DNA of 34,124 nucleotides, taken from NCBI GenBank assembly GCA_964399875.1, contig CAYNRQ010000004.1, positions 1 through 34,124 on the forward strand. Direction: 5' to 3'. Of this stretch, positions 1 to 8,727 are shown piece by piece; positions within the stretch are counted from its first letter, which is position 1, and each line of letters starts with the position of its first letter. The translations under genes were made by a program, and so were the position numbers. The notes below the pieces were generated by a model. That model was given only the letters and a program-made list of their open reading frames with translations, had not been told where the DNA came from and ran no database searches. The stretch comes from CAYNRQ01 sp964399875 (lineage in GTDB: Archaea; Aenigmatarchaeota; Aenigmatarchaeia; QMZP01).

Positions 1-53
1 TTAACCAATTGTATGTGACTGGTGGTAAGGAGCTAATCAATTAACCGTTTGAG
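1..53 (+). repeat. Right end of ~169-bp interspersed repeat (copy A, cut by window edge)
   Basis: Positions 11-53 match the right-hand portion of the two complete copies at 20320-20488 and 28142-28310, including the segments TGTGACTGG, AAGGAGCTAA and TTAACCGTTTGAGA, in the same orientation. The left part lies outside the window. The visible arm GACTGGTGG is the exact complement of CCACCAGTC, the left arm seen in copy B, so this copy probably forms the same internal hairpin. It ends directly at a 31-bp direct repeat derived from the neighbouring gene's 3' end. Confidence 0.75.
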
Positions 54-174
54 ACATATTCTCAACCGGAAAATCCATATCCAAGAGCCTTTTTCTTTTG
101 AAAAAAGAAAAACCCTCGGGAAAAAGAAAACCCTAATATTTAAACATATTCTCAACCGGAAAATCCATATCCAA
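54..174. repeat. Pair of 31-bp direct repeats (54-84 and 144-174)
   Basis: An identical 31-bp sequence starting ACATATTCTCAACCGG occurs at 54-84 and again at 144-174, 90 bp apart. The second copy is the last part of the flavoprotein coding sequence (residues DMDFPVENMF). The first is a non-coding duplicate just downstream of that gene and directly abuts repeat copy A. Between the two lies an A/T-homopolymer-rich spacer with a short internal duplication (AAAGAAAACCCT-like, about 107-134). This looks like a partial duplication of the gene's 3' end during insertion or recombination; 31 bp is too long for an ordinary target-site duplication. Confidence 0.85.
90..112 (-). terminator. T-rich hairpin downstream of the flavoprotein gene
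   Basis: TTTTTCTTTT (90-99) and AAAAGAAAAA (103-112) form a 10-bp stem with a 3-nt loop, just past the stop codon of the leftward gene. Read on the minus strand the region is T-rich, as archaeal terminators are. It is purely A/T pairing, so its role as a terminator is inferred from position and composition. Confidence 0.4.
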
Positions 175-1176
175 AAAGCTGAAACCTGTCTTTTTTTCCC
201 TGAGCTTTCTGAATATTCTTTCTATGTCCCTGTTATTCATCTCTTTGTAGAATTCCCTGAACATGAGGCCCAATGAAATGTTTTTGCCAATGGATTTTTT
301 CCATCCATCCTCATACCTTTTCAAAAAGGTTTCACTGAAATCACCTTCCTTGAACGAGTCCAGGATAACAGATGATGCTATCTTTGCACAGGTTAAACCA
401 TACACAACACCACCACCACTCCATGGTTTTATCTGTGCGGCTGCATCGCCTATAAGAATTGTTCTGTCAAAATATGTCTTTCCAGGCCCAATAGGCACAA
501 GGCCTGTTACCTTTTCATAATTCTTTAATCCAAAGAATTTCTCCAGCACACCAAAACCAACCTTTTTTCCTAACATACCATATTCTGTTTTTTCCCCTCT
601 TGGTATTTTCCACAAAAAACCATCTGTTATGTTTTTATCAAACCACAGATCGACATTAGCTGATCTGTCTTGTTTTTTAACCAATGCTATCAATCCAGTC
701 AATATCTCCTGCGGTCTTGCATTGAATTCCCTTGCCACAAGGGAGTTCGCACCATCGCACCCCACCAAAAACTCGGATTCAAAATCACCCATGTTTGTTG
801 AAACCCTTACCCTGTTTTTCACAGAAATACTCTTTGCCTTTGTTCCAAGCAAAACCCTGCTCTTTAAACTCTTTGCAAGAAAACAATCGAATTTTCCTCT
901 GTTTATAACATAAGCAGCTGTTTTTGCTTTTTCCAGTTTCAGCTCTGTTCCAAAAGGTGAATGAAGAAGAGCTGATTTAACCCTGTGCTCAACAAACACC
1001 TTGTTTATTTCCATTAAGTTCTCAAGGTTTCTGGATATAAGGCCAGAGCACTGCACAGGAAACCCTATCTTTTTATGTTCCTCCACAACAACCACATCCA
1101 ATTTTTTCTCCAGAAGTTTTGCTGTATAAAGCCCGGCTGGCCCTGCTCCCACTATTATGACATCATACTTTTTCAT
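133..1176 (-). CDS. Geranylgeranyl reductase family FAD-dependent oxidoreductase
   Basis: Flavoprotein of 347 residues that probably reduces double bonds of polyprenyl chains (archaeal membrane lipids or polyprenol carriers) using FAD. The N-terminus MKKYDVIIVGAGPAG is a Rossmann dinucleotide-binding motif (GxGxxG at residues 10-15). GCDGANSLVAREF lies in the middle, and LIGDAAAQIKPWSGGG, the second FAD-binding motif of the family, lies in the C-terminal third. The open frame extends 17 codons further upstream to 1227, but the Rossmann strand fixes the start at ATG 1176, which has GAGGT a few bases upstream. The gene is divergent from secF. Its 3' end is duplicated downstream (54-84). Family membership is firm; the exact substrate is not, since the family also holds other FAD oxidoreductases. 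Confidence 0.85.
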   Translation of the reverse strand: MKKYDVIIVGAGPAGLYTAKLLEKKLDVVVVEEHKKIGFPVQCSGLISRNLENLMEINKVFVEHRVKSALLHSPFGTELKLEKAKTAAYVINRGKFDCFLAKSLKSRVLLGTKAKSISVKNRVRVSTNMGDFESEFLVGCDGANSLVAREFNARPQEILTGLIALVKKQDRSANVDLWFDKNITDGFLWKIPRGEKTEYGMLGKKVGFGVLEKFFGLKNYEKVTGLVPIGPGKTYFDRTILIGDAAAQIKPWSGGGVVYGLTCAKIASSVILDSFKEGDFSETFLKRYEDGWKKSIGKNISLGLMFREFYKEMNNRDIERIFRKLREKKTGFSFLDMDFPVENMFKY

Positions 1177-1222
1177 AAAACCTCGGTTAATGTGAAACAA
1201 CCGATAACCTACATAAAGCTGT

Positions 1223-1267
1223 TTCACAGCTGTGAATCAACAAGTGCAGATTATTAAGCTGACTCAC
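1223..1267. repeat. Palindromic repeat R1 (shares its right end with 17275-17311)
   Basis: TTCACAGCTGTGAA (1223-1236) is a perfect 14-bp palindrome. From 1232 the sequence GTGAATCA, one base, CAAGTGCAGATTATTAA is shared with 17276-17301, differing only at that single base. Both copies close with an inverted counterpart of GTGAATCA (TGACTCAC at 1260-1267; TTCACC at 17306-17311). R1 lies in the divergent space between the flavoprotein gene and secF, about 26 bp before the secF TATA box. It could be the terminus of a non-autonomous element or a regulatory site. Confidence 0.7.
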
Positions 1268-1292
1268 ATTAATATAGAATAGAGAACTGAAA

Positions 1293-1302
1293 TTTATAAA
1301 TA
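1293..1302 (+). promoter_or_regulatory. TATA box of secF-secD
   Basis: TTTATAAATA is centred 25-26 bp before the secF ATG at 1323. This is the spacing expected if transcription starts at or next to the start codon, i.e. a leaderless mRNA. No Shine-Dalgarno sequence precedes the ATG. Confidence 0.6.
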
Positions 1303-1322
1303 TCAAATGTATAATTCCAATA

Positions 1323-2174
1323 ATGAAGGATATAAAAAATTATAAGCCACTTGTCGCAGTACCAATAATACTGCTGGCATTCTCAATCTTTATATTATAC
1401 AACCAGTATTCTCAGACAGGAGAATGGTTTATAAGATCTTTTGAATTAAAGGGAGGAACCTTAATCACATTAAACCTAGAAGCTCCTATTGATGCAAAAG
1501 AGCTCAAAACAATACTTAGTTCCAAGTTTGATGATGTTTCTGTAAGGGAGTTAAGAGGATTTGCTGGTTATGGTGTTCTGATAGGAGTAGGAGCAGACAT
1601 AAACTCTGATGATGTTATGCAGGAGATCCAGAACTTTGGAATAGACACAAGCCAATCATCCATAGCAACAATAGGACCTGCACTAGGGAGCACCTTCTGG
1701 TCCCAAGCACAGACAGGCATTATTGTTGCCTTTGTTTTCATGGGCCTTATAGTGTTTTTTGTGTTCAGAAAACTAATGCCATCCCTTTATGTCATGTTCT
1801 CTGCTGTTTCAGATATACTGGTAACGCTCGCTTTTATGCAAATATTCGGCATAGAGCTCTCCCTGGCAGCCTTTGCTGCACTCCTTATGCTTATAGGTTA
1901 TTCTGTTGATACAGACATACTTCTAACAACAAGATTGCTAAAGGGTTCTGACACGCTAAACAAGAGAATAAAAAACGCACTAAAAACAGGCCTTACCATG
2001 ACATTCACAACAGTAGGTGCTCTTGCCGCCCTTTTATTATCTGCTGTATCGCCTGTTTTGTCACAGATAGCAGCTGTGCTTTTGATGGGTTTATTAATAG
2101 ACATAATAAACACATGGCTGATGAACGCAACGCTATTGAGATGGCATATTGAGAAAAAGGAGGCAAACGGTTAG
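1323..2174 (+). CDS. secF: Protein-export membrane protein SecF
   Basis: SecF, 283 residues, partner of SecD in the RND-type complex that assists Sec translocation using the membrane potential. One N-terminal membrane segment (about 10-26) is followed by the external domain with ELKGGT (41-46), equivalent to the SecD/F D1 motif. Then comes GPALGSTFWSQAQTG and a block of five membrane segments (about 132-275) containing GYSVDTDILLTTRLL, the conserved D4-type region. The length is typical for archaeal SecF. The stop codon is immediately followed by the secD start, so the two are co-transcribed. The order secF-secD is the archaeal arrangement; bacteria usually have secD first. Confidence 0.95.
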   Translation: MKDIKNYKPLVAVPIILLAFSIFILYNQYSQTGEWFIRSFELKGGTLITLNLEAPIDAKELKTILSSKFDDVSVRELRGFAGYGVLIGVGADINSDDVMQEIQNFGIDTSQSSIATIGPALGSTFWSQAQTGIIVAFVFMGLIVFFVFRKLMPSLYVMFSAVSDILVTLAFMQIFGIELSLAAFAALLMLIGYSVDTDILLTTRLLKGSDTLNKRIKNALKTGLTMTFTTVGALAALLLSAVSPVLSQIAAVLLMGLLIDIINTWLMNATLLRWHIEKKEANG

Positions 2175-3965
2175 ATGTTAAAGTACTGGAGGGTTTTGCT
2201 ACTTGCAATAACGCTTTTTGGTGCAATTCTAGCTATAGGTTTCAAGACCTATCCCTATGGCAGACACGGAGTCGAGGTTGTTTATGTTTCTGAGATATCA
2301 CCAGCAAAAGACCTTATTAAACAGGGGATGATAATCTCTAGTGTTAATGGAGAGGAAATAGAAAATGTAGATGAATGGAATGAAAAGATAGCAAGCCTGA
2401 AAGGTCCTGTCACATTAACTGCCAACAAAAAGGAATATAATTTTGTTGTAAATGAATCCCTGGGAATAGACGTGATGGATATAGAAAGAACAAACCTTGA
2501 GTTTGGTTTAGATATCCGGGGAGGCACACGGATAATACTAAAACCAAAGGAGAATGCAACCAAGAGCACGGTGGACCAGGTAATTGCAACCATACAAACA
2601 AGGGCCAATCTTTATGGCTTAACAGAGATGAACTTTTACCCTGTTGGCGTAGCCGGAGATTATTACATACAGATAGAGGCTGCCGGTGTGGGCAGGGAGA
2701 TAATAGATGACCTGCTTTCAAGGCAGGGGAAATTTGAAGCCAAGGTATTAAAACCGGTTGAAATAGTGGGCAATAAGTCAACCATAGAACTAAGGGCAGA
2801 CAGCTATTCTGTTAATATCTACAATAACAGCATAGAGGTTAATAATAAGATCATATATCCTAATGAAACATTCGAACTAAAAGGCATGCAGTTCCAGTAC
2901 CTGAATATAACAGGAAACAGGTTAATCCTGCTTGGAACTGCATACACTGGAGAGGACATAGAGATTGTCTACAACGACCCACAGAGATCAGGGGTGCAAC
3001 CAAGGCAGAATTTCTTCTCATTCTACTTTGTTGTGCAGGTTTCAAAGGAAGGGGCAGAAAGGTTTGCAGATATCACAGCAGGAATACCCAAGTACTATGA
3101 TATGCAAAGCGGAGAAGAGTACCTAGACTCCATGATATATCTTTATCTGGATGATCAGCTTGTTTCTGAATTGAGAATCGGCGGTGAACTGGGAGGAAAG
3201 GTTTATCAGTCACCGCAGATACAGGGCTCAAGAACACAGAGAGACGATGCTATAACAGAAAAACTAAGACTGCAAACCATACTAAGATCAGGGGCGCTGC
3301 CAACAACACTTGAAACAGTCTCCGTGGATGTTATATCACCAACACTTGGTGTGGGATTTTTCAGCTCTGCTGGTTATGCTGCCATATTCGCAGCTGTTGC
3401 TGTTATTATAATTGTTTTTGCAAGATACAGAAGCCTGAAGATTGCTTTACCCCTTGTAGCTATTGGTGCATCAGAGGTTATTATAATACTTGGAATCGCT
3501 GCAACAGGTGATACAGCAATCTGGGCTTCGGTTCTGGTTATAAACTTTTTGCTTATAACAACAGCATGGTGGAAAAAACATGAAATAGACATATACGCTT
3601 GGATAGGCGCTGTTCTAATTCCGTTACTTGGTTTGATGTCATGGACCATAGACCTTCCCGCAATAGGCGGAATAATAGCAGCCATAGGAACAGGCGTTGA
3701 TCATCAGATAATCATAACAGATGAAACCAGGGCAGGAGAAAAGGCTGAGGACAGAAAACTTTATCTGCTCAGGGATAAGATCAAGAGGGCCTTCTTTATA
3801 ATATTCGGCGCTGCTGCAACAACGATAGCGGCAATGCTTCCTTTAATGTTCTTGGGCATAGGCCTTGTAAGGGGCTTTGCAATAACAACAGTAATAGGCG
3901 TTCTTGTGGGGATACTGATAACAAGACCAGCCTATGCAAGGATAATAGAAGGAATGTCAAAATAA
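2175..3965 (+). CDS. secD: Protein-export membrane protein SecD with N-terminal PDZ-like segment
   Basis: SecD, 596 residues, large subunit of the SecDF translocation accessory complex. A membrane segment (about 5-23) is followed by residues about 31-90 that resemble a PDZ-like fold (AKDLIKQGMIISSVNGEEI). LDIRGG (112-117) is the D1 motif, then come the long external P1-type region and the C-terminal block of membrane helices from about residue 395, including AIGTGVDHQIIITDETRAGEK. The start ATG directly abuts the secF stop. The PDZ-like insertion before D1 makes the protein longer than a minimal SecD; I infer it from pattern alone. Its stop is 1 bp from the end of the convergent surface-protein gene. 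Confidence 0.94.
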   Translation: MLKYWRVLLLAITLFGAILAIGFKTYPYGRHGVEVVYVSEISPAKDLIKQGMIISSVNGEEIENVDEWNEKIASLKGPVTLTANKKEYNFVVNESLGIDVMDIERTNLEFGLDIRGGTRIILKPKENATKSTVDQVIATIQTRANLYGLTEMNFYPVGVAGDYYIQIEAAGVGREIIDDLLSRQGKFEAKVLKPVEIVGNKSTIELRADSYSVNIYNNSIEVNNKIIYPNETFELKGMQFQYLNITGNRLILLGTAYTGEDIEIVYNDPQRSGVQPRQNFFSFYFVVQVSKEGAERFADITAGIPKYYDMQSGEEYLDSMIYLYLDDQLVSELRIGGELGGKVYQSPQIQGSRTQRDDAITEKLRLQTILRSGALPTTLETVSVDVISPTLGVGFFSSAGYAAIFAAVAVIIIVFARYRSLKIALPLVAIGASEVIIILGIAATGDTAIWASVLVINFLLITTAWWKKHEIDIYAWIGAVLIPLLGLMSWTIDLPAIGGIIAAIGTGVDHQIIITDETRAGEKAEDRKLYLLRDKIKRAFFIIFGAAATTIAAMLPLMFLGIGLVRGFAITTVIGVLVGILITRPAYARIIEGMSK

Positions 3966-3966
3966 C

Positions 3967-6900
3967 CTATTTTTTCTTTTTTAGCTTCTTGGCTATCTTT
4001 TCAAGTTTAATCCTATTCAATCCGCCGGATTTGAAGGTGTAATCAAATTTACTGCTCTTCTCATAACCTCCCTTGTATTTTTTAGCTGTTTCAGGAGCAG
4101 CGGTTTCAGTGCCCTGTGGCGTCTCTGCCCCTCCTGCACTCCCTGATTTTTTCCTTTTTAATTTGCCAGACAAACCACTAAACAGATTCTTTATCTTATC
4201 CTTTATCCTGGAAAATGAGCTTTCTCCCTGAGGCCTGTAACCGTAACCGGTTGTATATCCCTCAGGAGGCAAGAGCATATAGACCAGCAATCCGCCTGCG
4301 ACTATAACAACTATGGCTATCATGACCCATATCCATGTCCCGCCCCATGCTTCAGCATTCCTTTTATGCTGTTCATTTATAAGATCCTCTATACCATTTC
4401 TTATCCTTTCAAACTTTTCATTCAGTGTTCCAAGCAAAAGCTGCGCTTTTGCATAATCACCCTCTGCAATAGCGCTCTTTATCTCGTTTATTGTGTTGTT
4501 TGTGCTGTTTATAAGATTCTCCACAAATGTAACGTTCTCCATTGACAGGTGGGCGCACTCAATATATGTCATGTTTGTGGTTGAATTGAAGAATACCCGG
4601 CACCCTCCAGCCGCCTTGATCTGCTCAAACGTATTTGTAAGATTATTAAAAACCACTGTATAGTTTTCATAGGAAAGGTTTATTTCTATCTGTTTTTCTT
4701 CTGTGGCCAGAACAACCACTGTAAAGCTCTTTGTGTCATAGTTGGTTTCATAACCATCCACAAAGGCCTTGAAAATTCCTGTATAATTGCCCAGGGCTGT
4801 TATATTTGAAATGTCTATTGTTACATTGAATGAAGAGCTGTTACCTTCACCAACAACACGGGAGGCCGGGGTTACTGCTGTTGTTATATTTCCCTCAGAA
4901 CCATAAACACTGACATTAAGCTTTATTGTAGAAGAGGTGTTTCCTGTATTCTTAACAGTGATTGTACTTGTATTGGACTCACCCAGTTTAAGGTAAAACA
5001 CAGAATCATGGCTTGTTATAGAAACACTCCTGTCATAGGTTACTGACGGAGAAGAAGGGCCAGGAGGGCCACCAGGAGGGTTACCGGTGGATGGAACATT
5101 GTTTATAGTCAGTGTTATTCCTGTTATATTGCTATTAAAGGCAGTGCCATTAGCAACTACATTGAATGTTGCTGAAGTGTTGGAGTCCACATCAGATGTT
5201 GTTATAACCCATGAATAATAGCAAACCTGATTTTCGGATATACTCATAGTGTAATAGACTTGACCGCCAGGGGCTGAACCGCAACCAGTCTCTATACCAT
5301 ATCTTGACACAGTTGCTGCAGTTTTGGGATCAGTAAGCTCGTTCATGATTATATTTCCAGTGGCTGTTTCAGGACCATAGTTTGTAACGCTGACATTAAA
5401 TATCCATGAATCACCCTCATTTACTGTTCTTGTCAGGGCTGTTAGGCGCGATACATTCAGGCCGGTATCATTCACAACAAATGTTGAATTAATGCCAACC
5501 CCGTACAAAAAACCTTCGGATGTGTTGTATCTGACAGGTATTGAGATATTGTATGTACCCCCAACTGTTCCGTTGGGAATGGTCACATTTATAAGACAGA
5601 AACCACCACCACCATCATTGACGCACAAACTACCACCATGCTCACCAGAATCATTAAGGCTGCTTGTCAGGTCCTTGAAGTAATCTGTCACATTAAGATT
5701 GGTTATGTTGGTGCTTGTGAAATTGAAATTGGTCATGTTCAGATTGCTCCTTGACACCACTGTCCCGTTCATCAATGCTGCTGTTATGTTTAGCGACACA
5801 ATGCTTGAATTCACTGTTACATTAACCGAATTGGCTGGTATTATTCGCGTTATATTTACAATTAAATCACCTGAAAGATTGACCTCAAGGCTAAGGTTAA
5901 AGGTCTGATAAGGATAGGACTGGCTGGAGGATGTTGAATTGGTTGTGTTAAAGAATATCCACCCCCTGTAGCTTCCCTCATTGTTTCCTGTCAGACTCGT
6001 GTTAAGGGTGAAATTTATGGTAATAGTACCATTGCTTCCGTTAAGGGATGAATCATTAATAGGATTGCTTGGCAGGGACGCTGTGAAGTTGATGTAATAT
6101 GGACTGCTCGCATTTCCATTAAGGTACAACGCACTTGAATTTGTTGAGGTGTAATATATGGGCCATCCGCCTGTGTTGTTGAATGGTATGCTTATGGTTC
6201 GTGTATGATTAAGGCGTATGTTATCCTTTAATGAGTATGCGGATCTATTAAACACATTATTTATGCTGAGTATGCCTGCCCTCACACTAAAGGAAACAGG
6301 TAATCTTAACTTCCACCCGCCAGTATTATTGTACTGCAAGAAACCCTCATAACTCCCATTCAGCACGTTGTTTGCAGGAACAGTCAGATTCGCTGTCATA
6401 TTATAGCTTGAGTTTTCCTGTCCTGTTGAATTAAATACCATGTCGCTGAATGCAGAACCGTTTGCAAGTGTAACATTCAGCCACTCTGTTTCGTTCATCC
6501 ATATATAGGCTGTTACATTGTATAAGTTGAGCGAACCTGTTGAGTTGTTTATAACAGAAATATTCCAGAAACCCTCATTTGATACACTAAAGGGACCATT
6601 ATATAATATGTATTCCTCCCTTATTCCACCAGTAACATTCGCTTTAAGGTAGTTATTCTGGGATCTGTTTATAAAGGCCCCATCATTATTCCTTAACTCC
6701 AGTGTCCAGTTTGTCATATTCTTTGCAGCCTCAGAATTCCATTCAATCTTCACCTTTAGCTTTTGTGCGAATGAAGGAACAAAAAAGACAAAATCCCGGC
6801 TTGAATTGTACCCATTGCTGTTGTTTGTCCATCTTTCAACATGATATATCTCCATGCTTTGACCTACTCCGGTAAGGTTTTGGCTGTCCTCGTTCTCTAA

Positions 6901-7875
6901 AGTAAAATTGATGCTGTTTGTATTGCCTGCATTCAAGACCCCAAAATCAAGGGAGGACATTGTCACGTTCGGGGCTGTCGTGTTTGTAACATTCAGTGTG
7001 GTGAAAAACAACCAGCCATCGTAATATCTGGACGTGCTTGTAGCGCTGCTCATGTTTCCGTAAACCCTTATCTCGAATCTGCTGTCTGTCGCAGGAAGCT
7101 TTATGTCCACCATTTCCTCGTCAGATAATCCTTTTTTCACTGACTGGGATATAAGAGTCCCGTTCTCATAGAACAGGAAAATATCCACATCATCTGTATA
7201 GCTTCCGTTTAGTTTGATTGTTACTCCTGTTGCATTGCCAAGACTAGTGTTGAAATAGTAGAAATGATAGGTATCCGGATACTGGACAAATCCGCCCTTA
7301 AAGAAACCGGAGCGTGTTGTCTCATTCAGCGTGTTGTTTATACTTATTGGTATAACCACTGTTGCTGTTATATTGGCATAATCCGTTGTATTGCTGGCAT
7401 TGTACACAGTAAAATTGCCATAATACATTCCAGGAGGACAAAACAGATAAGGGCTTATATAGAAAAGGGTTGTGTTTGTGCTGTTTAGTGTTGTGATGTT
7501 AACATAATCAGATGTCTGGTTCTGCACGATTAGTGACATTCTGTTTAGTGATGTCTGCTTAAAACAAAGATCCCAGTTATTAGTAGTTAAACCCCCATAA
7601 TCATCAACACCGTACCGGTTATACTGCGAATAGTTTGAATGAATATCTGTGGTGGTGTTGTCAACAACCACTGTCAGATTATCAACATACGATGTTATGT
7701 TTATTGTCATGTTGGTCCAATTAAGGACCACGGTGTCAAGGGTGACTGAAAAGTTATCATACGTGCTGTTTATAGAAAGAGCAGGCACAGAAAACACTAA
7801 AAGGAGACTTATGAGCACAAAGACACCCAACAACCCAATTCCTGATTTGGCGATGCTAAAATACCCATCTTTCAT
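3967..7875 (-). CDS. Giant membrane-anchored, sequon-rich surface protein (CARDB/NEW3-like domains)
   Basis: Protein of 1302 residues. An N-terminal signal sequence (about 10-34, GLLGVFVLISLLLVFSVPAL) precedes more than 1100 residues of Thr/Ser/Asn-rich beta-type sequence packed with N-X-S/T sequons. Parts resemble immunoglobulin-like CARDB/NEW3 repeats (TVNEGDSWIFNVSVTNYGPE; SNTSTITVKNTGNTSSTIKL). A Pro/Gly linker (NPPGGPPGPSSPS) precedes the last repeat. A helical, possibly coiled stretch follows, then one membrane helix (WIWVMIAIVVIVAGGLLVYM, about 1180-1200) and a roughly 100-residue basic tail ending KKLKKKK. I infer a type I surface glycoprotein with the bulk outside and the lysine-rich tail in the cytoplasm. 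It lies next to secDF and near the N-glycosylation genes, making it a plausible client of both. No enzyme motif is visible; precise function is unknown. Confidence 0.85.
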   Translation of the reverse strand: MKDGYFSIAKSGIGLLGVFVLISLLLVFSVPALSINSTYDNFSVTLDTVVLNWTNMTINITSYVDNLTVVVDNTTTDIHSNYSQYNRYGVDDYGGLTTNNWDLCFKQTSLNRMSLIVQNQTSDYVNITTLNSTNTTLFYISPYLFCPPGMYYGNFTVYNASNTTDYANITATVVIPISINNTLNETTRSGFFKGGFVQYPDTYHFYYFNTSLGNATGVTIKLNGSYTDDVDIFLFYENGTLISQSVKKGLSDEEMVDIKLPATDSRFEIRVYGNMSSATSTSRYYDGWLFFTTLNVTNTTAPNVTMSSLDFGVLNAGNTNSINFTLENEDSQNLTGVGQSMEIYHVERWTNNSNGYNSSRDFVFFVPSFAQKLKVKIEWNSEAAKNMTNWTLELRNNDGAFINRSQNNYLKANVTGGIREEYILYNGPFSVSNEGFWNISVINNSTGSLNLYNVTAYIWMNETEWLNVTLANGSAFSDMVFNSTGQENSSYNMTANLTVPANNVLNGSYEGFLQYNNTGGWKLRLPVSFSVRAGILSINNVFNRSAYSLKDNIRLNHTRTISIPFNNTGGWPIYYTSTNSSALYLNGNASSPYYINFTASLPSNPINDSSLNGSNGTITINFTLNTSLTGNNEGSYRGWIFFNTTNSTSSSQSYPYQTFNLSLEVNLSGDLIVNITRIIPANSVNVTVNSSIVSLNITAALMNGTVVSRSNLNMTNFNFTSTNITNLNVTDYFKDLTSSLNDSGEHGGSLCVNDGGGGFCLINVTIPNGTVGGTYNISIPVRYNTSEGFLYGVGINSTFVVNDTGLNVSRLTALTRTVNEGDSWIFNVSVTNYGPETATGNIIMNELTDPKTAATVSRYGIETGCGSAPGGQVYYTMSISENQVCYYSWVITTSDVDSNTSATFNVVANGTAFNSNITGITLTINNVPSTGNPPGGPPGPSSPSVTYDRSVSITSHDSVFYLKLGESNTSTITVKNTGNTSSTIKLNVSVYGSEGNITTAVTPASRVVGEGNSSSFNVTIDISNITALGNYTGIFKAFVDGYETNYDTKSFTVVVLATEEKQIEINLSYENYTVVFNNLTNTFEQIKAAGGCRVFFNSTTNMTYIECAHLSMENVTFVENLINSTNNTINEIKSAIAEGDYAKAQLLLGTLNEKFERIRNGIEDLINEQHKRNAEAWGGTWIWVMIAIVVIVAGGLLVYMLLPPEGYTTGYGYRPQGESSFSRIKDKIKNLFSGLSGKLKRKKSGSAGGAETPQGTETAAPETAKKYKGGYEKSSKFDYTFKSGGLNRIKLEKIAKKLKKKK

Positions 7876-7906
7876 AGAATAACCTGTATTTCCTATAATT
7901 TTGTGA

Positions 7907-7920
7907 TTTAAAATATTTAT
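7907..7920 (-). promoter_or_regulatory. TATA-like box of the surface-protein gene
   Basis: On the minus strand AAATATTTTAAATC is centred about 38 bp before the ATG at 7875. That would give a transcript start near 7887 and a leader of about 12 nt. The call rests on composition and spacing only. Confidence 0.4.
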
Positions 7921-7982
7921 CTAGGATTTTTAAAGATTTTATGAGCTTTTACCCCCAGTGTTCATAGAAGGAGCTTCACTGA

Positions 7983-7992
7983 TTTATAAATA
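7983..7992 (+). promoter_or_regulatory. TATA box of the 8019 membrane-protein pair
   Basis: TTTATAAATA is identical to the secF box and is centred 31-32 bp before the ATG at 8019, predicting a leader of only a few nucleotides. It suggests that the secF and 8019 units are expressed from similar promoters. Confidence 0.55.
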
Positions 7993-8018
7993 TAAACATT
8001 AGGCCACCATAATTAAAC

Positions 8019-8723
8019 ATGGTTGAGATTTTGGAGTTCCTTGTGCAGGTTTTTTGTCCCAGGCCAGAAACAGTAAATGTGTGCTGGGATTTTATGAATG
8101 CACCGCATCACCAGGTTTTGGAGCCACTGGGGCCACTGTTCTACTTTCTGCTCTTCCCTTCTGTTTTCATACTCATATTCATATACATACTTACAGGCTC
8201 CCTTCTTCGTGGCATGGGCGGTTTGAGAGGAGGATTAAAGATACTTGTTTCTGTCACTGTCTACATATTCGTAGTGATCTCGGGCCTTTATGCCGTGGTT
8301 CTCCCTCTATCCGAGATGTGGTATATAGCCATAATAATACTGTTTGGCCTGTGGTATCTGATAACCCGCCACTTCGGTGGCGGGGGTGGTGTCCCTGCCC
8401 AGGGCGGAGGGGCAGGGCGGATGCCAGAAGCAGCAGGTGTGATAAGCGGCATCAGAGGACATGTTGTGAAAGTAAAGGATTCAAGAAGAGAGATAGAGGG
8501 GGCTATAAGCAATGTTGAAAACGCCATAAGACTTACAAAATCAATCAAGGCAGGAAAATCAGAAAGGCCGGCTGATGATTCCAGGGAGATAAGGGATATA
8601 AGGGACATGGCAAGAACGGTTCTTGCTAAGTATGAAGCGAAACCAATTAATGAGCTTTCAGGCAAGGTAGATGATTTGAGGAAAAAGCTCCATAAATTAG
8701 AGGATGAAAGCAGGGGCATATGA
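8019..8723 (+). CDS. Three-helix membrane protein with basic/acidic cytoplasmic tail, unknown function
   Basis: Not recognised. The 234-residue protein has a short N-terminal part with two cysteines (C13, C22). Three strongly hydrophobic segments follow (about 40-60 LFYFLLFPSVFILIFIYIL; 74-95; 100-115). Next is a glycine-rich hinge (GGGGGVPAQGGGAG, about 119-132) and a charged, probably helical tail of about 100 residues with many Lys/Arg/Asp/Glu (KVDDLRKKLHKLEDESRG). Its stop is 4 bp before the start of the next membrane protein, so the two form a pair. Position between the surface protein and the aglH-aglB genes suggests a cell-envelope role, possibly as scaffold or assembly factor, but that is inference. 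Confidence 0.75.
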   Translation: MVEILEFLVQVFCPRPETVNVCWDFMNAPHHQVLEPLGPLFYFLLFPSVFILIFIYILTGSLLRGMGGLRGGLKILVSVTVYIFVVISGLYAVVLPLSEMWYIAIIILFGLWYLITRHFGGGGGVPAQGGGAGRMPEAAGVISGIRGHVVKVKDSRREIEGAISNVENAIRLTKSIKAGKSERPADDSREIRDIRDMARTVLAKYEAKPINELSGKVDDLRKKLHKLEDESRGI

Positions 8724-8727
8724 TAGC

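Noticed and set aside
54..174. 31-bp direct repeats as a transposon target-site duplication
   Set aside because: Target-site duplications of this length are not usual, and no element with matching ends lies exactly between the copies.
8054..8719. Frames overlapping the three-helix membrane protein on both strands
   Set aside because: The chosen frame alone has coherent membrane segments, a TATA box at the right distance and close coupling to the next gene.
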